Origin: Panagrolaimus kolymaensis
Lineage: Eukaryota; Nematoda; Chromadorea; Rhabditida; Panagrolaimidae
DNA: 64,000 bases
Reading direction: 5' to 3'
Assembly (NCBI GenBank): GCA_028622995.1
Contig: JAJQJQ010000022.1
Coordinates: 1,364,001-1,428,000, forward strand
Below are positions 36,542 to 49,308 of the stretch, piece by piece; the first letter of the stretch is position 1; the number at the start of each line of letters is the position of its first letter. The position numbers were made by a program, and so were the translations under genes. The notes under the pieces were generated by a model. That model was not told the DNA's origin. It searched no databases and saw nothing but the letters and a program-made list of their open reading frames with translations.

Positions 36542-37505
36542 TTAAAAAGTTAAAATTTTTGGTACTGTTGATCCAGAGAACGAGGTTGTCGAGTTCCAAG
36601 TTTTATTGAAAAAATAGCCAACTTTAAAAAAGGTAAAAAAGTCGTTTCGCATTTTTCTTGAAACCACGAGCATTATTATCATGCTTGAATAATGTTGAAA
36701 CACATAAAATACAAGCGAAGTTCCAATCATAATATCCACATTCGAGTTTCCCAATTCACAAACGCCACGACAATAAATGGGAAAAGTAAAAAAGAAATAA
36801 TAAAATATTTGAAAAAATGAACAAAAAATGGTTTGCAAAATTAATCGACGTTCCACTTTTGCATTGATCGATAAATTATTGATTAAAGCTCGAGCTTTAA
36901 AAATGGAAAAAGTAACAAAAAGTAAAGTTAAAATACTCAAAAATGAGTTGAGAATAAGCACTTCAATCATATATGAATAATATTCTGATTCACAACCTTT
37001 GAGATAAATGTGAGTTTTGCAATGAAAATTTAAAAAACTATGGCCTTGAACAATGAAAGGAAAAATTAAGATTAAAGCCATCATAAAATATTTTATCTTT
37101 TTCCATATCTGTAATTTTATTATTAATTATCAAATATTTTTATATATATAAAAGCGAACTTACTAAATCATGTTTAAATGGAAAAGCAAACGCTGTGCAA
37201 CGATAAAGTCCAACAGCAAAATTCCAAAACCCTAAGAAACATAAAAAATACCATTCAACGATCGACAAAACATAAAGATATGTTGGAGAATAACATCCAA
37301 AAAAGTTATAACAAAATGCGCTAACTTCATATATAAAAGCTACTGAATATCCTATTGTTAGCATGAAAAAATATGGAGTTGTATAATCAGAATTACGACA
37401 TTGAGAAATGAAAAATATAACAAAAATTAATTGAAATGCTCCTCCAATATAATCTGCAATAGCTGAATACCAAAAAAATATTGACCGAGTCATAGGACAA
37501 AACAT
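36542..37505 (-). CDS. Seven-transmembrane receptor, nematode chemoreceptor type (Srv/Srg-like)
   Basis: A 302-residue protein from two exons (37505-37164 and 37108-36542). Seven hydrophobic segments can be counted, three in exon 1 and four in exon 2. The region after TM3 reads LYRCTAFAFPFKHDLIWKK, matching the R..A..FP.K...IW signature at the end of TM3 in the nematode Srg/Srv/Srx superfamily. A Cys-bearing extracellular loop precedes TM5 (FHCKTHIYLKGCESEY). The tail is Ser/Thr-rich. A role in chemosensation is inferred from family only; the precise class is uncertain. Confidence 0.75.
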
Positions 37506-37814
37506 GTTTTTTTAGAGTAAAGAAATTTTTTGAATATAAAATTAAAAAAATGCAAAAAGTATGTAATTTTCTTCAAAAAAATTTTCATTAAATATTTGTT
37601 TTGTTTATGAAAGCTTTTGTTGGTTGTGTGATAATTAAAAAAAAAGAAAGCATTTCCGGAAAAATTTTTTAACCTTTATTATTTTTTTTTTCATGGGAAC
37701 CAAGAATTTGATAAACAATGGATTTATACATAAATATAAAAAAAAACTGCATAAATACGTAACTAATACAAACCTTTTTTTTATTGTGTTTGCTGCATCT
37801 CATAATTTTGAAAG

Positions 37815-40800
37815 TTACGGTTTCTTTATTGTTCGATGAATTACATGAGATTTTGATCTTTGAAGCAGCAAATTTGGAGATTTAAAAAACGCTAACATTG
37901 CTAAAGCATTCTTTTCAAGCTTTCGAGAATCATAAATTTCAAGGCTCATTGCTTCCACCATCGCTTCGAAAGCTTTCAAACGGGATTCATCATTTCGTCG
38001 CTACAAAATAAAAAAGATGGGTAAATGTAAAAATGGCAGAGTAAAAACTTACTAAAAGTTTTTCATGTTCAATATCCTTCGAAGTAATACTCGTTTTTTG
38101 ATTTAATTTTTGAATTTGTTTATTCTGTTTTTCTGCTTCTTTTTCAAGCTTTGTCATTTGTTCTTGTTGCTGCAATTTTTTTATCTCAAATTTTTCAATC
38201 ATCTTTGAAACCTACCTTTTCAATGAGAGCATTTTTTTCATCAAACAAATTTTGATTTTCTGTTAATTCTTCACTCAAAGCTTCAAGTCGCAATTTTTGT
38301 TGACGAATATTTTGAACTTCTGCACCTTTTTCATTTTCGATTATTAAAATCTAAAGTTTTATTTTTTTTACATCAACAATATATTTTTAAAGAGGCTTAC
38401 TGTAGCTTTGAGGTCTTTGATTGTTGCAGAATATTGCATTTTCTCTTCCTCATATTTTTGTTTTAAATTTTTTATTGTATGATAAAACTTTTTCTCTTCT
38501 TCAGAAATTTGTTGAATGGTCATTTTTCGAAGTGATTCCGATTCAAATAATTTTTTACGAACCTAAACTTTTTTTCTTTATTTTTGAGGCAACAAAGAAA
38601 AAGAGAAGGGATTACTTTTTCAGTGTTAGCTTTATTTTTGTTTATTTCTTTTAAACGTTCTCGATTATCTGCTTCCCATTGAAAGTGAAACTTTTGAATT
38701 TCATCTTTATGCATTTTTTGAATCTTTTCCATACATTTTCCATTGGCATCATCTTTTTCTAACGAGGCTCTAAAATTTTAAACTCAGATTTTTTTGAATT
38801 TTGGTATTGCAAATTATTTTATTCTCATGGCTTACTTTATTTGATCATTAATCATATTTTCATAAAAATTCTTTTGTTCTGTGATATCTTTTTTAAAATC
38901 CGCTTTAAGTTTAACAATGATTTCTTCTTTTGCTGCTTCGCTTGCTTCATATTTATTTTCCATAACCTGCAATAACACCTTCTATTATCCACACACCTCC
39001 AATATTTGTGGGATTACTTTAATTTTTTCTTTCATCGCTTGCATATTTGTTTCTAATGTTTCATTTAAATCTTTAATTTCTTTTTCTTTTATTTCTTTAT
39101 ATTCTTCAAATATTCGTTTAGCTTGATTTCGAATTTGATTTCGTTCAACTTCAAACTCTTTTGCAAGAAATTTCTGAAAAGCCTCTGAGATTTGGTTAAT
39201 GTTAATTTGGGGAAAACTAACATTTCTTTCGACTGTGTTTATTCGACATAAAGCAATGTTTTCATATTTTTGTGTTATTTGAAGCTCTGTTTCTGGGCTT
39301 AAATTTAAAATCATTACATTGCCATCGTCATGTCCTGTTAGAATAATATTTTCGCTTTCAATCCAAATCATCTGAAAATATTTTTTATTTATTTAAATAA
39401 TTTTTATTTAAATTTGAAAATAAAAATTTTTTTGGCGATATATGGCAGAGAATAGATTTTTCTAATTGAATATTTTTCAAATTTTGTCGATCAAAGTTTG
39501 ATTTTTTACTGCCGAAAGAGTCAGATTGTCTATCTTGCTACTTTTTTTTAAATATTTTTCATTAAATAAATTGTACTGAAACTTAAAGTCGATAGTTTGC
39601 CGATTCAAAATATTTTGTAAGTTTGTGAAAAATTTATAATAAACATTTTGGATACTCATGTTTTGAATTTTAGAGTTTACCATCTACTAATGGATGTCAA
39701 AATAAAACAAGACCCATCTCTTCCATTGAAATCTGAACTAGAAGATATTAAAATTCGGCCAGATGAATCTTTGCCATTAAAATTAAAAATTAAAGAAGAC
39801 CAAAAAATATTTGATTTAAAACCTAGCGATGAAACTTTTGCTTCAACCAGTGGGGAATCTTCAAGTAAACAAATATCAGAATGGAGAATGAATCATCTTC
39901 GATCAGAAGCTATGAAGCCTAAAGCTATTCAGATCCCACCAAAACGAATTAACAAATTAAATTGGCCACCTGAGAAAATTCAAGAAATATGTAAAAAAGC
40001 CACTAAAACTAAACAAGAAAAACGAAAGATAAAAAAAGAAAAAATGGCTCATCTTAGAAATTGTGCACTTCAATGTAAACAATTGAAATCATTACAGAGT
40101 AAGTGGCTTTAGCTTCTTTGGTAATATTTAAAATTGAAAGTAAACTTTTTAGAAAATTTGGTTAAAATTAAACAAGAATTTGCGATGCAAGAAGAAAAAG
40201 AAGCAAATGAAACCAAAGAAATCGCATTGCCTCCAATTAATTTTGAATCCACTGAGGTAGTTAAAGTTACTGTTAAATCCGAAGTTTCTGCACACAGTGA
40301 TGCTAACAATCCATTATCGCATGCCCAAATTAAAAATGAAAGCTAAATATATTGTTCAATCAATCCATAGGCGAAGCTTGCTCCGAAGTGAAAACAGTTT
40401 TGGAATTAGTGTAAATTAAAGGTTTTTTGTATTTATATATGGGTGCTATATGGTTTAAATTTTGTGGTAGTATTAAAAAATAAATAACTTATTAATAAAA
40501 AATAAACTTTTTTGTCGGTGCTTACTCTTACAATTAAATGATCACAATAAATTTTTGCTTCACTCAATAAAAAAAATTAAAGATATGAATTATGACTTGA
40601 AGTAAATTCATTTTATTTATATATTTTCAAACGCTCCATGGTGTAAAGATAGTTTTTGGTCGTTGTAATTTTACATTAAAAACTTTAATTTTTAAAAATT
40701 TATAACTTTCTTTTTTTGGCTACCTACCGTACTAATTCCTTTAACATTACCCATTTTAATCATTTGTACATTTTCGATATTATCTGATGGAGCTTTTAAT

Positions 40801-43414
40801 AAGGTTCCCATTTTTGTTCCATAATAATATCCTTCATTCGTAGTGATTACGGTCGTTGAAGTTGAATTAAAGCTAACACCTTCAAAATGTACATTCATTG
40901 GATCGAGTTCTTTTTTATCATGAAATCTTGCAACAGTAAATTTATTTCCCAATGCAAAAATAAAATCTTCATGAACTGCGATATCAACAAAAAATCTAAG
41001 TTTATATTCATGGCTCCAAACTATGGTTGCTGATTGAGTGTCGATTAAATAAATGGTATCTTTATTTGCAATGATTCCAATATATTGGCTACTCGAAGAC
41101 CATTTTAAAGTAATAATGGATTGATTGGATTCCAAATTTAAACGAAAAAGTTGAATAAAGCCTTCAACATCGAGAACAGTGAGAGACGAAGCATTTGCAA
41201 TCGCAATTTTATCACTCGTTTGATTTTGAACTAACTGAAACAAATTTTTTTTTGAGAATCTAGGATGAATACATATGGTTTAAAAATCGAGTATTGAGTA
41301 AGAATTATTTGCTTCGTATGAAAACTTACAGCTTCAACATTTTCTTCCCAAATCGTTTCTCCTTTTAACAATTCATGAAGAAGAACTCGATAAATAATAA
41401 TCGAATTTGGAAATGCTATCAACAGCTTATATCCATCGGGTAATAGCGCGATTGCAATGGCTTCCTTAAAACAGCCATGAGATGTCGTTCTCCTAAACGT
41501 TCAATTTTAAGAGCTATAAAAAAGTTTTAACGCATACTTGTTGGCCATTTCAGTAATTAAAATTAATCCATCTTTATCGAGAACAGCAACCTTCTTCGAT
41601 CGATGCTCGTAGCAAATTTGTTTGATGGGTTTTGAATTTTTAGCTGCAATAAGTCGTAAACCTCCATCATAAATTGCTTCTGCATAATGGACGTTGCATA
41701 ATGAAATGCTTTCATTATCTCCATAAAGAATGTTATCGTTTGATTGATCCATGTGAAGAAAGATGCAACTTGTGTCAATTTTGAGGGAATTGAGCTTAAA
41801 AAACGCTCAATCAAAAAAATTTAAAGACATTTAAAATAGAGAAGAAAGTCTTTATTTGCGATACAAAAATATTCAAAACTTACGATAATGGCTTTGGAAT
41901 TTTTCCATCGTTCTTTCAAATCGCCAGCGGGAAAAACAAAAATCACACCAATTTGAACATAAACTAATAGAAATTGATCATTTCCAAACATTTTTAAAAC
42001 GTATGATTGCTTTGGATCATAATCACCAATTAAACTAAACCATCGTTTTTATAAACACAGTAAATTTTCCATTTATGCAACCCACTTATCTTGAAGACTT
42101 TTAAGATCTATAATTTCCAATGGGACAGTTTCACGATAAAGTCGAATTTGGCCTTCATTTGTTCCAAAACCAAGCGTCACATCATCCACCCATGCATGGC
42201 ACGTAGTATCATAAAGTTTGATGGTCGAAAAAATAGTTATTACATTAGTTGTGGCTCTAGCGAAATAACATTGTTCATCAGTGATAACACAAATAATGGT
42301 TTCATCCGCTGGACAAAAAGAAACTTCAAAATTTTTTGATGGATTTGAAAGGGTTATTGAAATTTCTGAAAGAAAAGCTCCATCAAATGCATAAAGACAA
42401 ACATGGCATGAAAGTCGATCTTCAGCTTCACCAAAAAGTAAAATGGTTTCATTGGTTAGAGATATTCTAATTTGAGTTGCTAGGATTCTGAAATTCAAGT
42501 GTAAAATAGTTTTATATAAAAGCCAAAATTAAATTTCGTGTGGAGTCAATGAGAAATGTTTTTTTATTTTTTTTATTATAAACTCACATAGTTGAAAACT
42601 CTCTAACTGGATCATCCATCGTTTCTCTTGTATCATACATAACAATTTTAGATCCTTGAACAGCATCAACGCTCACAGCTAAATGTGCAAAATCAGGTGA
42701 ACTTTGTACACATGCAACTGCGCCCTCGCATTTTACATCCTTCAATTCATAACCATGTTTATGGATATTAAATATTCGAAAAAAATTACAAAAATTTGCA
42801 ACTATCTTATCTTTCCCTGTAAATACAGCTTTATCAAAGCCATGTAAAGGTTCAGGTGTTAGTTGTTGACGATGCCCGGAGCGTGAAGAATTATTGTTTG
42901 TTGTTGTTGATGGCTTGCTTAGAACTTGTTGTTGAGGTTGCTTTTGAGCTGTTATTTCGACTTGATGAATTGGATGAACTTCGTTCATAATGGACATATT
43001 GACGAGAATCAATAAAATATTCTGGATGAGATAAGGCTACTTGCTACAAAAAAGTATGCTTTTCATAGTTGTACTTAAGGTAATAGTAAAAACTAACTTT
43101 AAACCAAGAATGATCGTATTTTTTAAATTTTAATATTAATTCAGCTTTAAGATATTCTTTTTCTTCTGTATCAGAAGATTCTGAGCTATTTGATCGTGAA
43201 ACTTTCTTGGATTTTACTTTGCCAGGATCTTTGAAAGATTTTTCAGGCTTGCTGAAAACCATCACTATGATATTTGTCATAAATTAGTAGCTTACCTTTC
43301 TTTAACACTCCCACTATTTCCACTCGTTAACTGCTTCTTTCTTAAATTAGGTTCAGAAGTTGAAGCTCTTAAAGCATTGGCTACAGTTGCAAGTCGGTCA
43401 TTGGGTTTTAACAT
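37815..43414 (-). CDS. CFAP57: CFAP57 (WDR65)-like WD-repeat/coiled-coil protein, frame-disrupted
   Basis: CFAP57 helps anchor inner dynein arms in motile cilia. About fifteen exons read (main pieces 43414-43296, 43251-43098, 43043-42588, 42487-42086, 42034-41884, 41794-41538, 41492-41330, 41234-40728, 39371-38997, 38966-38836, 38769-38616, 38562-38401, 38350-38216, 38202-38053, 38000-37815), giving about 1170 residues against ~1250 in animals. The first ~700 residues are WD-type beta-propeller sequence (VACVQSSPDFAHLAVSVDAV; HAWVDDVTLGFGTNEGQIRLY resembles the CFAP57 HTWVADDKIVVGTDTGK stretch). The rest is coiled coil. Three breaks exist: exon 3 changes frame between about 43040 and 42890; a stop-containing 30-nt gap lies at 38996-38967; and a one-base shift lies near 38215. 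The first ~90 residues are unlike the family. A gene is nested in the 40727-39372 intron on the other strand. Confidence 0.72.
39690..40346 (+). CDS. Lys-rich orphan protein nested in the CFAP57 intron
   Basis: Two exons (39690-40098 and 40153-40346) give 200 residues when the ATG at 39690 is used; an in-frame ATG at 39648 also exists. I prefer the later start because TTTTAG at about 39667-39672 looks like a splice acceptor just upstream, either of a 5' exon or of trans-splicing. The protein is rich in Lys, Glu and Ser with a basic stretch TKQEKRKIKKEKM in the middle, and no membrane or signal segment. It has several SUMO-acceptor-like sites of the form hydrophobic-K-x-E/D: IKQD, LKSE, IKED, IKKE, IKQE and VKSE. 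No family recognised; a nuclear protein is plausible. Confidence 0.65.
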
Positions 43415-43857
43415 TTCACAATAAAACTTTCACTTCGACAACTTTTCTAAAAGCATAAAAACCTTCTAAATAACAAAACATATTTTTCTTTAATTTTTAT
43501 ATCCAATTTTTGACCTTTTTTTAAAGAAGGCGAATTCCAAGCATAAACTTTTTTTATTTGATACACTTTTCTCGTGTAAACAGGAAATAGGCACCACCTC
43601 CCTCACTCGATTCAGAATGAAATGTTTAGTGACAATTGAATGCTTCATTAAATTTCATTTTTTTATTAAAAAATTTTTTAACGTTCAAGGAAGTACAATA
43701 TAAAAATTTTTTTCTGTAGTAATATTTATGAAGAAAAAAACACACTGAAGCAAAAATGTGGGGATTAAAAAATTATTACAAAACAAAAAAGTGGAACGAC
43801 AAGGTTCCAACAAAAATTGTCGGCAAAAATAAATATATTTTTTATTAAAAAATGAAT
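43415..43857. other. Short intergenic gap
   Basis: About 440 bp between the CFAP57-like start and the 3' end of SKP1-related copy B, same strand. AT-rich; no gene or element recognised. Confidence 0.5.
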
Positions 43858-44682
43858 TTATTGAAATCGATCATCATTATGCCATAAATATTGTGAAGCC
43901 ATACGTTGTTCTTCTTCTTTAGTATAATCATTTTGAATCATAAAAAATTTGCGGATTTCTTCAACAGTTTTAGTTCGAATTGGAAAACTTAGAAAATAGC
44001 ATGAAGAATCAAGAAGGCGAGGAATATCTAGATAATTTGCTGCAATCATAATTTGTCTAAGTTTTTCTGTATCTAATTTTTGAAGGAATATAATACTCCA
44101 ATCATTTTGTGGTGGGCATTGTAAATAAGCTTGATGACCTGTTGGTGGAATATATGGTTCAGCTTCATTTTCATAATGTCGACAAAATTCTATAACTTTT
44201 TCAACAATTTCACTTGGAACATTTTTAATTGGAATGTCCATTATTTCAGTGGAAGAAGAAGAGGATGAGGTATGGCCTTAAAATGGGGTGAATTAAGATA
44301 CATTGTGATTAAAATTGAGCTAGATATATAAAAAATAAACAATTTGTTACTTTAATGTTTTTGGCGCTAAATCATAGCTTCAATCAACACCAAAAATAAA
44401 CTAACCTAACATTTCATTGAAAACAACCGATTGACGAACAATCTTTTCTGATACTGGAAAAATTGTACCATCTGCAGCGATTAAATTAAATTTATCTTCA
44501 GGATTTCGACTTTCTGGGGTTGCTTCGGGTTCATCTATTTCCATTTCAACTTCATTTGAAATTGGTGGTTCAACCAATTTTTCAGAGATGTCATTAGAAA
44601 TACTACCTAAAGTTGCTGATGGTGATTCAGAAACATCAGGTTCAGTATTTTCAGCTCCATAGTAATCATTTTTATCAAACAT
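43858..44682 (-). CDS. SKP1-related protein, copy B, with acidic N-terminal extension
   Basis: Two exons (44682-44406, 44276-43858), 231 residues. An acidic extension of about 65 residues precedes the core (PPISNEVEMEIDEPEATP), absent from canonical SKP1. The POZ-fold start is FNLIAADGTIFPVSEKIVRQS. The core continues with PSEIVEKVIEFCRHYENEAEP, NDWSIIFLQKL, LRQIMIAANYLDIPRLLDSSC and the C-terminal helices TVEEIRKFFMIQNDYTKEEEQRMASQYLW. That tail aligns with SKP1 [22 protein letters not shown]. The intron sits at the same place as in copy A (after FNEML) with the same donor context TTAG/GTTAGT, so the two are paralogues. A role as SCF adaptor is inferred from family. The ATG at 44682 is used because the upstream TTG frame has no ATG. 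Confidence 0.88.
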
Positions 44683-47600
44683 TTTATTTTTTCTCAACCA
44701 ATTTTAAAGGTTAAAAAATGCTACAAGTAATTGCAAAACTCAATGCAATGAAGAAAATAGTCAAAATTTAAAGTTACTCAAGGTTTATAAATATAAAAAA
44801 AAATTCTTTTGTTTATCACTTTTCTTTGTCCTTTGTTTTTTTTTTTAATTTTTGGTTAGGCATATATATTCTTTCTCGAAGAATCAATCACACACTCATT
44901 CAAAATAAAAAATGAATCGAAAAAAAGAGGTTATTCAAAGGATTTTTTATTTATGATGGAAGAACGACGGCGATTGACCGCGCAAATGCAGACTGATCTT
45001 TGCCATTGAGTTTGCACTCACTATTCTTTCGTTCGTCCAATTCAACAAAGAGGACTAAAGAAAGTACGAGAAAAAAAGGACATCTGCACTTGGAATATGA
45101 AAATTAATGCAAAGTTTGGAAGAAAAGGCAAAAAAAGATATTAGAGGCACAAGCGAGAAAAAGAACTATGGCATGATTGATCAATAAATAAAAATACCGT
45201 AAACACAAATTAAGAAAATATATTTTTTAAATCTTTTTTTACACAATTTCTGAATGTTTAATATCATAATCATGGCAAAGTAAAAAACTTATTCTAAATT
45301 ATTTTTTAAAAATTGTTGCGTCGATTCAATCCCGAAGTAGCACCCACTCGTTTATAGTAGATTTTAGCTTTTGGATATTAAAATTTCTCTTCTAAAAAAT
45401 ATTTATCTTTTAACTACAAGGTTAACTTTTTTTGTTAATGAAAATATAATGTGCATTAAAAATGTAATCATGGATAAAGTATCAAAACACAAAAGCTTAT
45501 TATATTTTTTATGGAAAAGATAGATCTGTTTTTTAATTTAAAAATCTCAACTTCTTTATTTTTATAAAATTTTTGAATAAAATGGAATTTTAAAAATCAT
45601 CAAATTCCGCAAAGCAAAAAGATTTAATAAATACAAATAAATTTAAAGTCAAGAGATTATAAAATTTATAGAAAGTTTTTACACAAACTTTTTTATAGTT
45701 ACAATTTTTAGCTCAAATGTTTGTAATAATTTTGGAAATTGTTATCAACGAATCGTATGCTTTTCTGACTATGATTACTTCCAAATTACTAAATTGGATG
45801 TTAGTTGCTAGTTTGTATCAAAATATAAAACTAAACATGAATTTATTTTATTATTATTTATCCAAAAAAGCTCGCGTTCATTTCCTTTCATGTCTCTCTT
45901 TTTTTAGGAAAAATATGAAATTTTTAGGTAAACATTTTTTGTCGTTTTTGTTGCTGCCGCCGTTCATCTAATGTTTCAATAGCAAAAACAGCCTTCCTGT
46001 ACCTTTTTTTACTTTATTTTTTTATTCCTGACTTATTGCTACTGTATTTTCTAACTTATAAATTCTTTTTTCTTCATTAAACAATATTATTTTTTTAATA
46101 ATAAAAGTTAAAGCAAAAAAAATATTTTTTCTTTATTTTAAAATTTTTACCCTATTTTGTCAATTTTTTTGTCGACGACGACACGCTCACTATTTTTTCC
46201 CTTTTCCCCATTTTTCTTTTCTCTCTTGTGTTTTTCTCCTTCCTTTCCTCTCTTTATTTTTCAACCAACTAAAATGAATTGACAACACGCCGGCCGCCGT
46301 CTCTGCTGCCTGCTTTCCTTTCCTTCACCCTTTTTTCTCGTCGTTCTAAAAAAGCACCCAAAAAGCCTTAGAGTTGAAAAAATAAATTTTGAAAGGAAAA
46401 GAAAAGAGACGAGAAAATAAAAAAGAAGCAACCGAGCAGCAACCCAACAGTGGCCCTAAAATACTGCAGCGGACATCAGCCAACAACGAAATGAAAGAAA
46501 AATATTTTTTTCCCGTGTCTTTTTTCGAGGCCTTTCACTTGCTTTATTTCTCTCTGACCGTCTCCTAGCTCTACAATAGAATGATGGAATCTCTCAATTT
46601 GCTGACTTGCATCCTCGCTGTCTCCCTTTATTTTATTTGTTATCTAAGCTCTTTCACAATTTTTTTATGTCAGCAAAAAATGGAAAGAAATGAGACAAAC
46701 TTTCGGGCTCAATCCGTGTCCCACCAACAAAAAAAAAGTGTCTCCCTTTATATTCTTTTTTCTTCTATGTTGTTTTGGTTGTTGTCAATCGTCGTCCACC
46801 ACTACTCTTTTCGAGGCTACTTCTTACCATTGAAAAAAAAAGATGAAACACGAAGAAAAGAAAGAAAGTTTTTTCAATATGGAATTACCTATGCAGTATG
46901 CTCGCATTACTCTATGTCCTCAAATTTTTTAGGACGTTGCTGCTGCCGCTGCTACTTGCTATTTGCTTCCTATGAGAATGAGAATTTCGTATTCCTTTGC
47001 GAAAGAAAGAAACTCTTTTTTTGCTTGCTGGCTTGCTCGCTCAAAAGAACCTCTCATTTTTTTTCTTTATTTTTGGCTTGCTTCCTTCTTTTTTTTCTTT
47101 CCTTAACACAAACACTAGCAAAACGCTTTTTTTTTTCAGCCAAAAGAGACTAAAACAAAAATAAAAAAACAACAGAAAAGAAATTTGTAGCGCGGCTGAA
47201 TTTTTTTCTTGTCTCTATTATTTTTTTGGTATTATTGTTTTTTAAACAAAAAACACAATCAAAAAATAAAAAAGAATTGATTGTATTTTTAAATCTTTTT
47301 CGATAAAAATGAATTTTTTTGTTAGTTAAAAGAAAGCAATGTCAAAAAAATTATTGCGATAATATTTTTGTTTGGTTACTATGCGCGCTTTTTTTGCTTC
47401 TTTTGAAAAGGTTCGAAGTACTCCTTTCTTTGGTTGCAAAAGAATAAATTGACAGAAGAAAGGAAAAGAAATTGGCAAATCTTTTTTTGGGGTGCGCTCC
47501 ATTAAAGAAGAGCTACTTTTGGTTGTATTATAATTTTTTATGGAGGTTAAATTTTGATGATAGGGAATTAAAATATTTGTCCCATATCTAATTTAAATTA

Positions 47601-49308
47601 CCAAGGTCGAAAGAATTAAGTAAATTTGGGATTACAAAATATTAGTCTCGCAAAAACTAATATTTTGGTAACAAATTTACCCGCGCTCCATATTTAACAA
47701 AATTCTCTTTAGAAAATTTTTAATTTTATTTTATATAAATTTGGTAAAATCGCTCTAAATTTTACCATTTTATTTTTTTTATAATTATTGCGAAATTCGA
47801 TGAAAAAAAAAATATTAGAAAAATCAAATATTCAAAAAAGTTTCCAAAAAAAATAATTTTTGGCTCACTGCCACAACCTCGACAGACTACATTTTGAGCC
47901 TAAATTAATTTATTATAAAAATTTTAATTATTTTAAAAAATTTTCAATTTTTTTACCAAGCTTTTTTTAGGATAAAATTAAAGTACTTGTACTATTTAAT
48001 TTTTTTATAAGCTTCAGCATCAATCTTCTTATAAGTTTTCTGCATTTCCCTTTATTTTAATATTAATACGCACAATTATTTTAAAGCGTCATTCCTTTAC
48101 GCTTTCCCTTAACATTGAAATGCGCCGTTAGTCTTACATTTGCCTTTAAAATAAACCAACAAGCGGTGTCCCATCGTGGTTGAATCTTTTTTCTGCACAT
48201 TTTTACTAGATATTTCTTTCTTTTTGCATTTTGCATGCAAACATGCCAGGTGCTTCTTTTTCTTCACTCTATTCAACAGAGAGACGAGATAGAAAGAGTT
48301 CCATCATCAAATAACCAAACGAGAAGAGAAAGGCGGACTCTTTCTCTCCTCTTAGGAAAGCATCACCATTTTTTTTTTGGCTCATTGCCATTTGCCCCTT
48401 TGCTTGGTTTTAGTTTTTTTTTGTTCGTTCGTCCAACTCAAGCGAAAGAAAGAAGGAAAATAAAGGGACAACATAGTAGGCAGTTGTTCGCAAGGGCGGT
48501 CGCCTTAGAATTGAGAAACAAAAAATGAATCGAATCGTCCCCTTTTTTTTCCTCTCCTCTTTCTCCTACTTTTTTTTAGATATTCAAAAACGATGTCGGC
48601 AGCGCAGTTTTGTGTTGCTGACGCCTTTAACGCCAAAATGCTTTTGCTTTGCTTTTTTTTCTTTATGTTGAGTTCTTCTCTTCTTTTTTCTCCCTTCGAC
48701 TTTTTTTTTGACCGACTAAATATAAGAAGGAAAAGGAAAAAACTGAGTGAGGAAGGAAAGGAGAGCTCTTTTTCTCTTTGCCCTTGCATATTTTTTGTTT
48801 TGAAGGCGGACTTAGTTTTTTTTTCTCCTTTTCAAACCCAAGCCAAAGCAGTCAGTGGAGGATGGCTGGCGACGCGCCATCATCGTTGCTGGCTTTGGCA
48901 CTTCAACATTTTGGCGCTCTAAAAAAACTTGCCATTTTTATTTAAAAAAAAAGAAGAAAAGATTCGCTGAGCCCATAATGGCTTTTGTGGATCAACCCAT
49001 CATGATCAACATAAAATCATGAAAAGCAGCAGCTGCTTTCATTTTATTCATTTTTTTATGTGTATGTATGCGAGAGTCATTTGATTTTTAATGGCTGCCT
49101 TTTTTATTTTTCATGTTGCCTCTATCTATCAGTCTTACACCGAAATATATTATGACGCGTTTTTTAGTATTAATTTCAAGAAATATTTCATCAAAGTAAA
49201 ATTAAATTAAATATTGTTATCTTTCAGTGCCCTTCATTCAACGGCTTAAATCTCCTCCAACTTGTTCAAATTTACTTCATCAAAGTCCCTTAAATTTAAA
49301 TAATAAAT
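44683..49308. other. Long gene-free region
   Basis: About 4.6 kb of AT-rich DNA with long T and A tracts and pyrimidine-rich stretches (46150-47110). The open frames at 46581-47153 and 48235-48922 are low complexity, lack splice-consistent continuation and overlap on both strands, so I reject them. It should include promoters for the two divergent flanking genes. Confidence 0.6.

Noticed and set aside
46581..47153. 190-codon plus-strand open frame
   Set aside because: Composition is low complexity (Phe, Ser, Cys, Lys from T/C and A/G tracts), with no domain and no credible splice partners.
48235..48922. Overlapping frames of 94-109 codons on both strands
   Set aside because: They mirror each other across pyrimidine/purine tracts and show no protein-like features.
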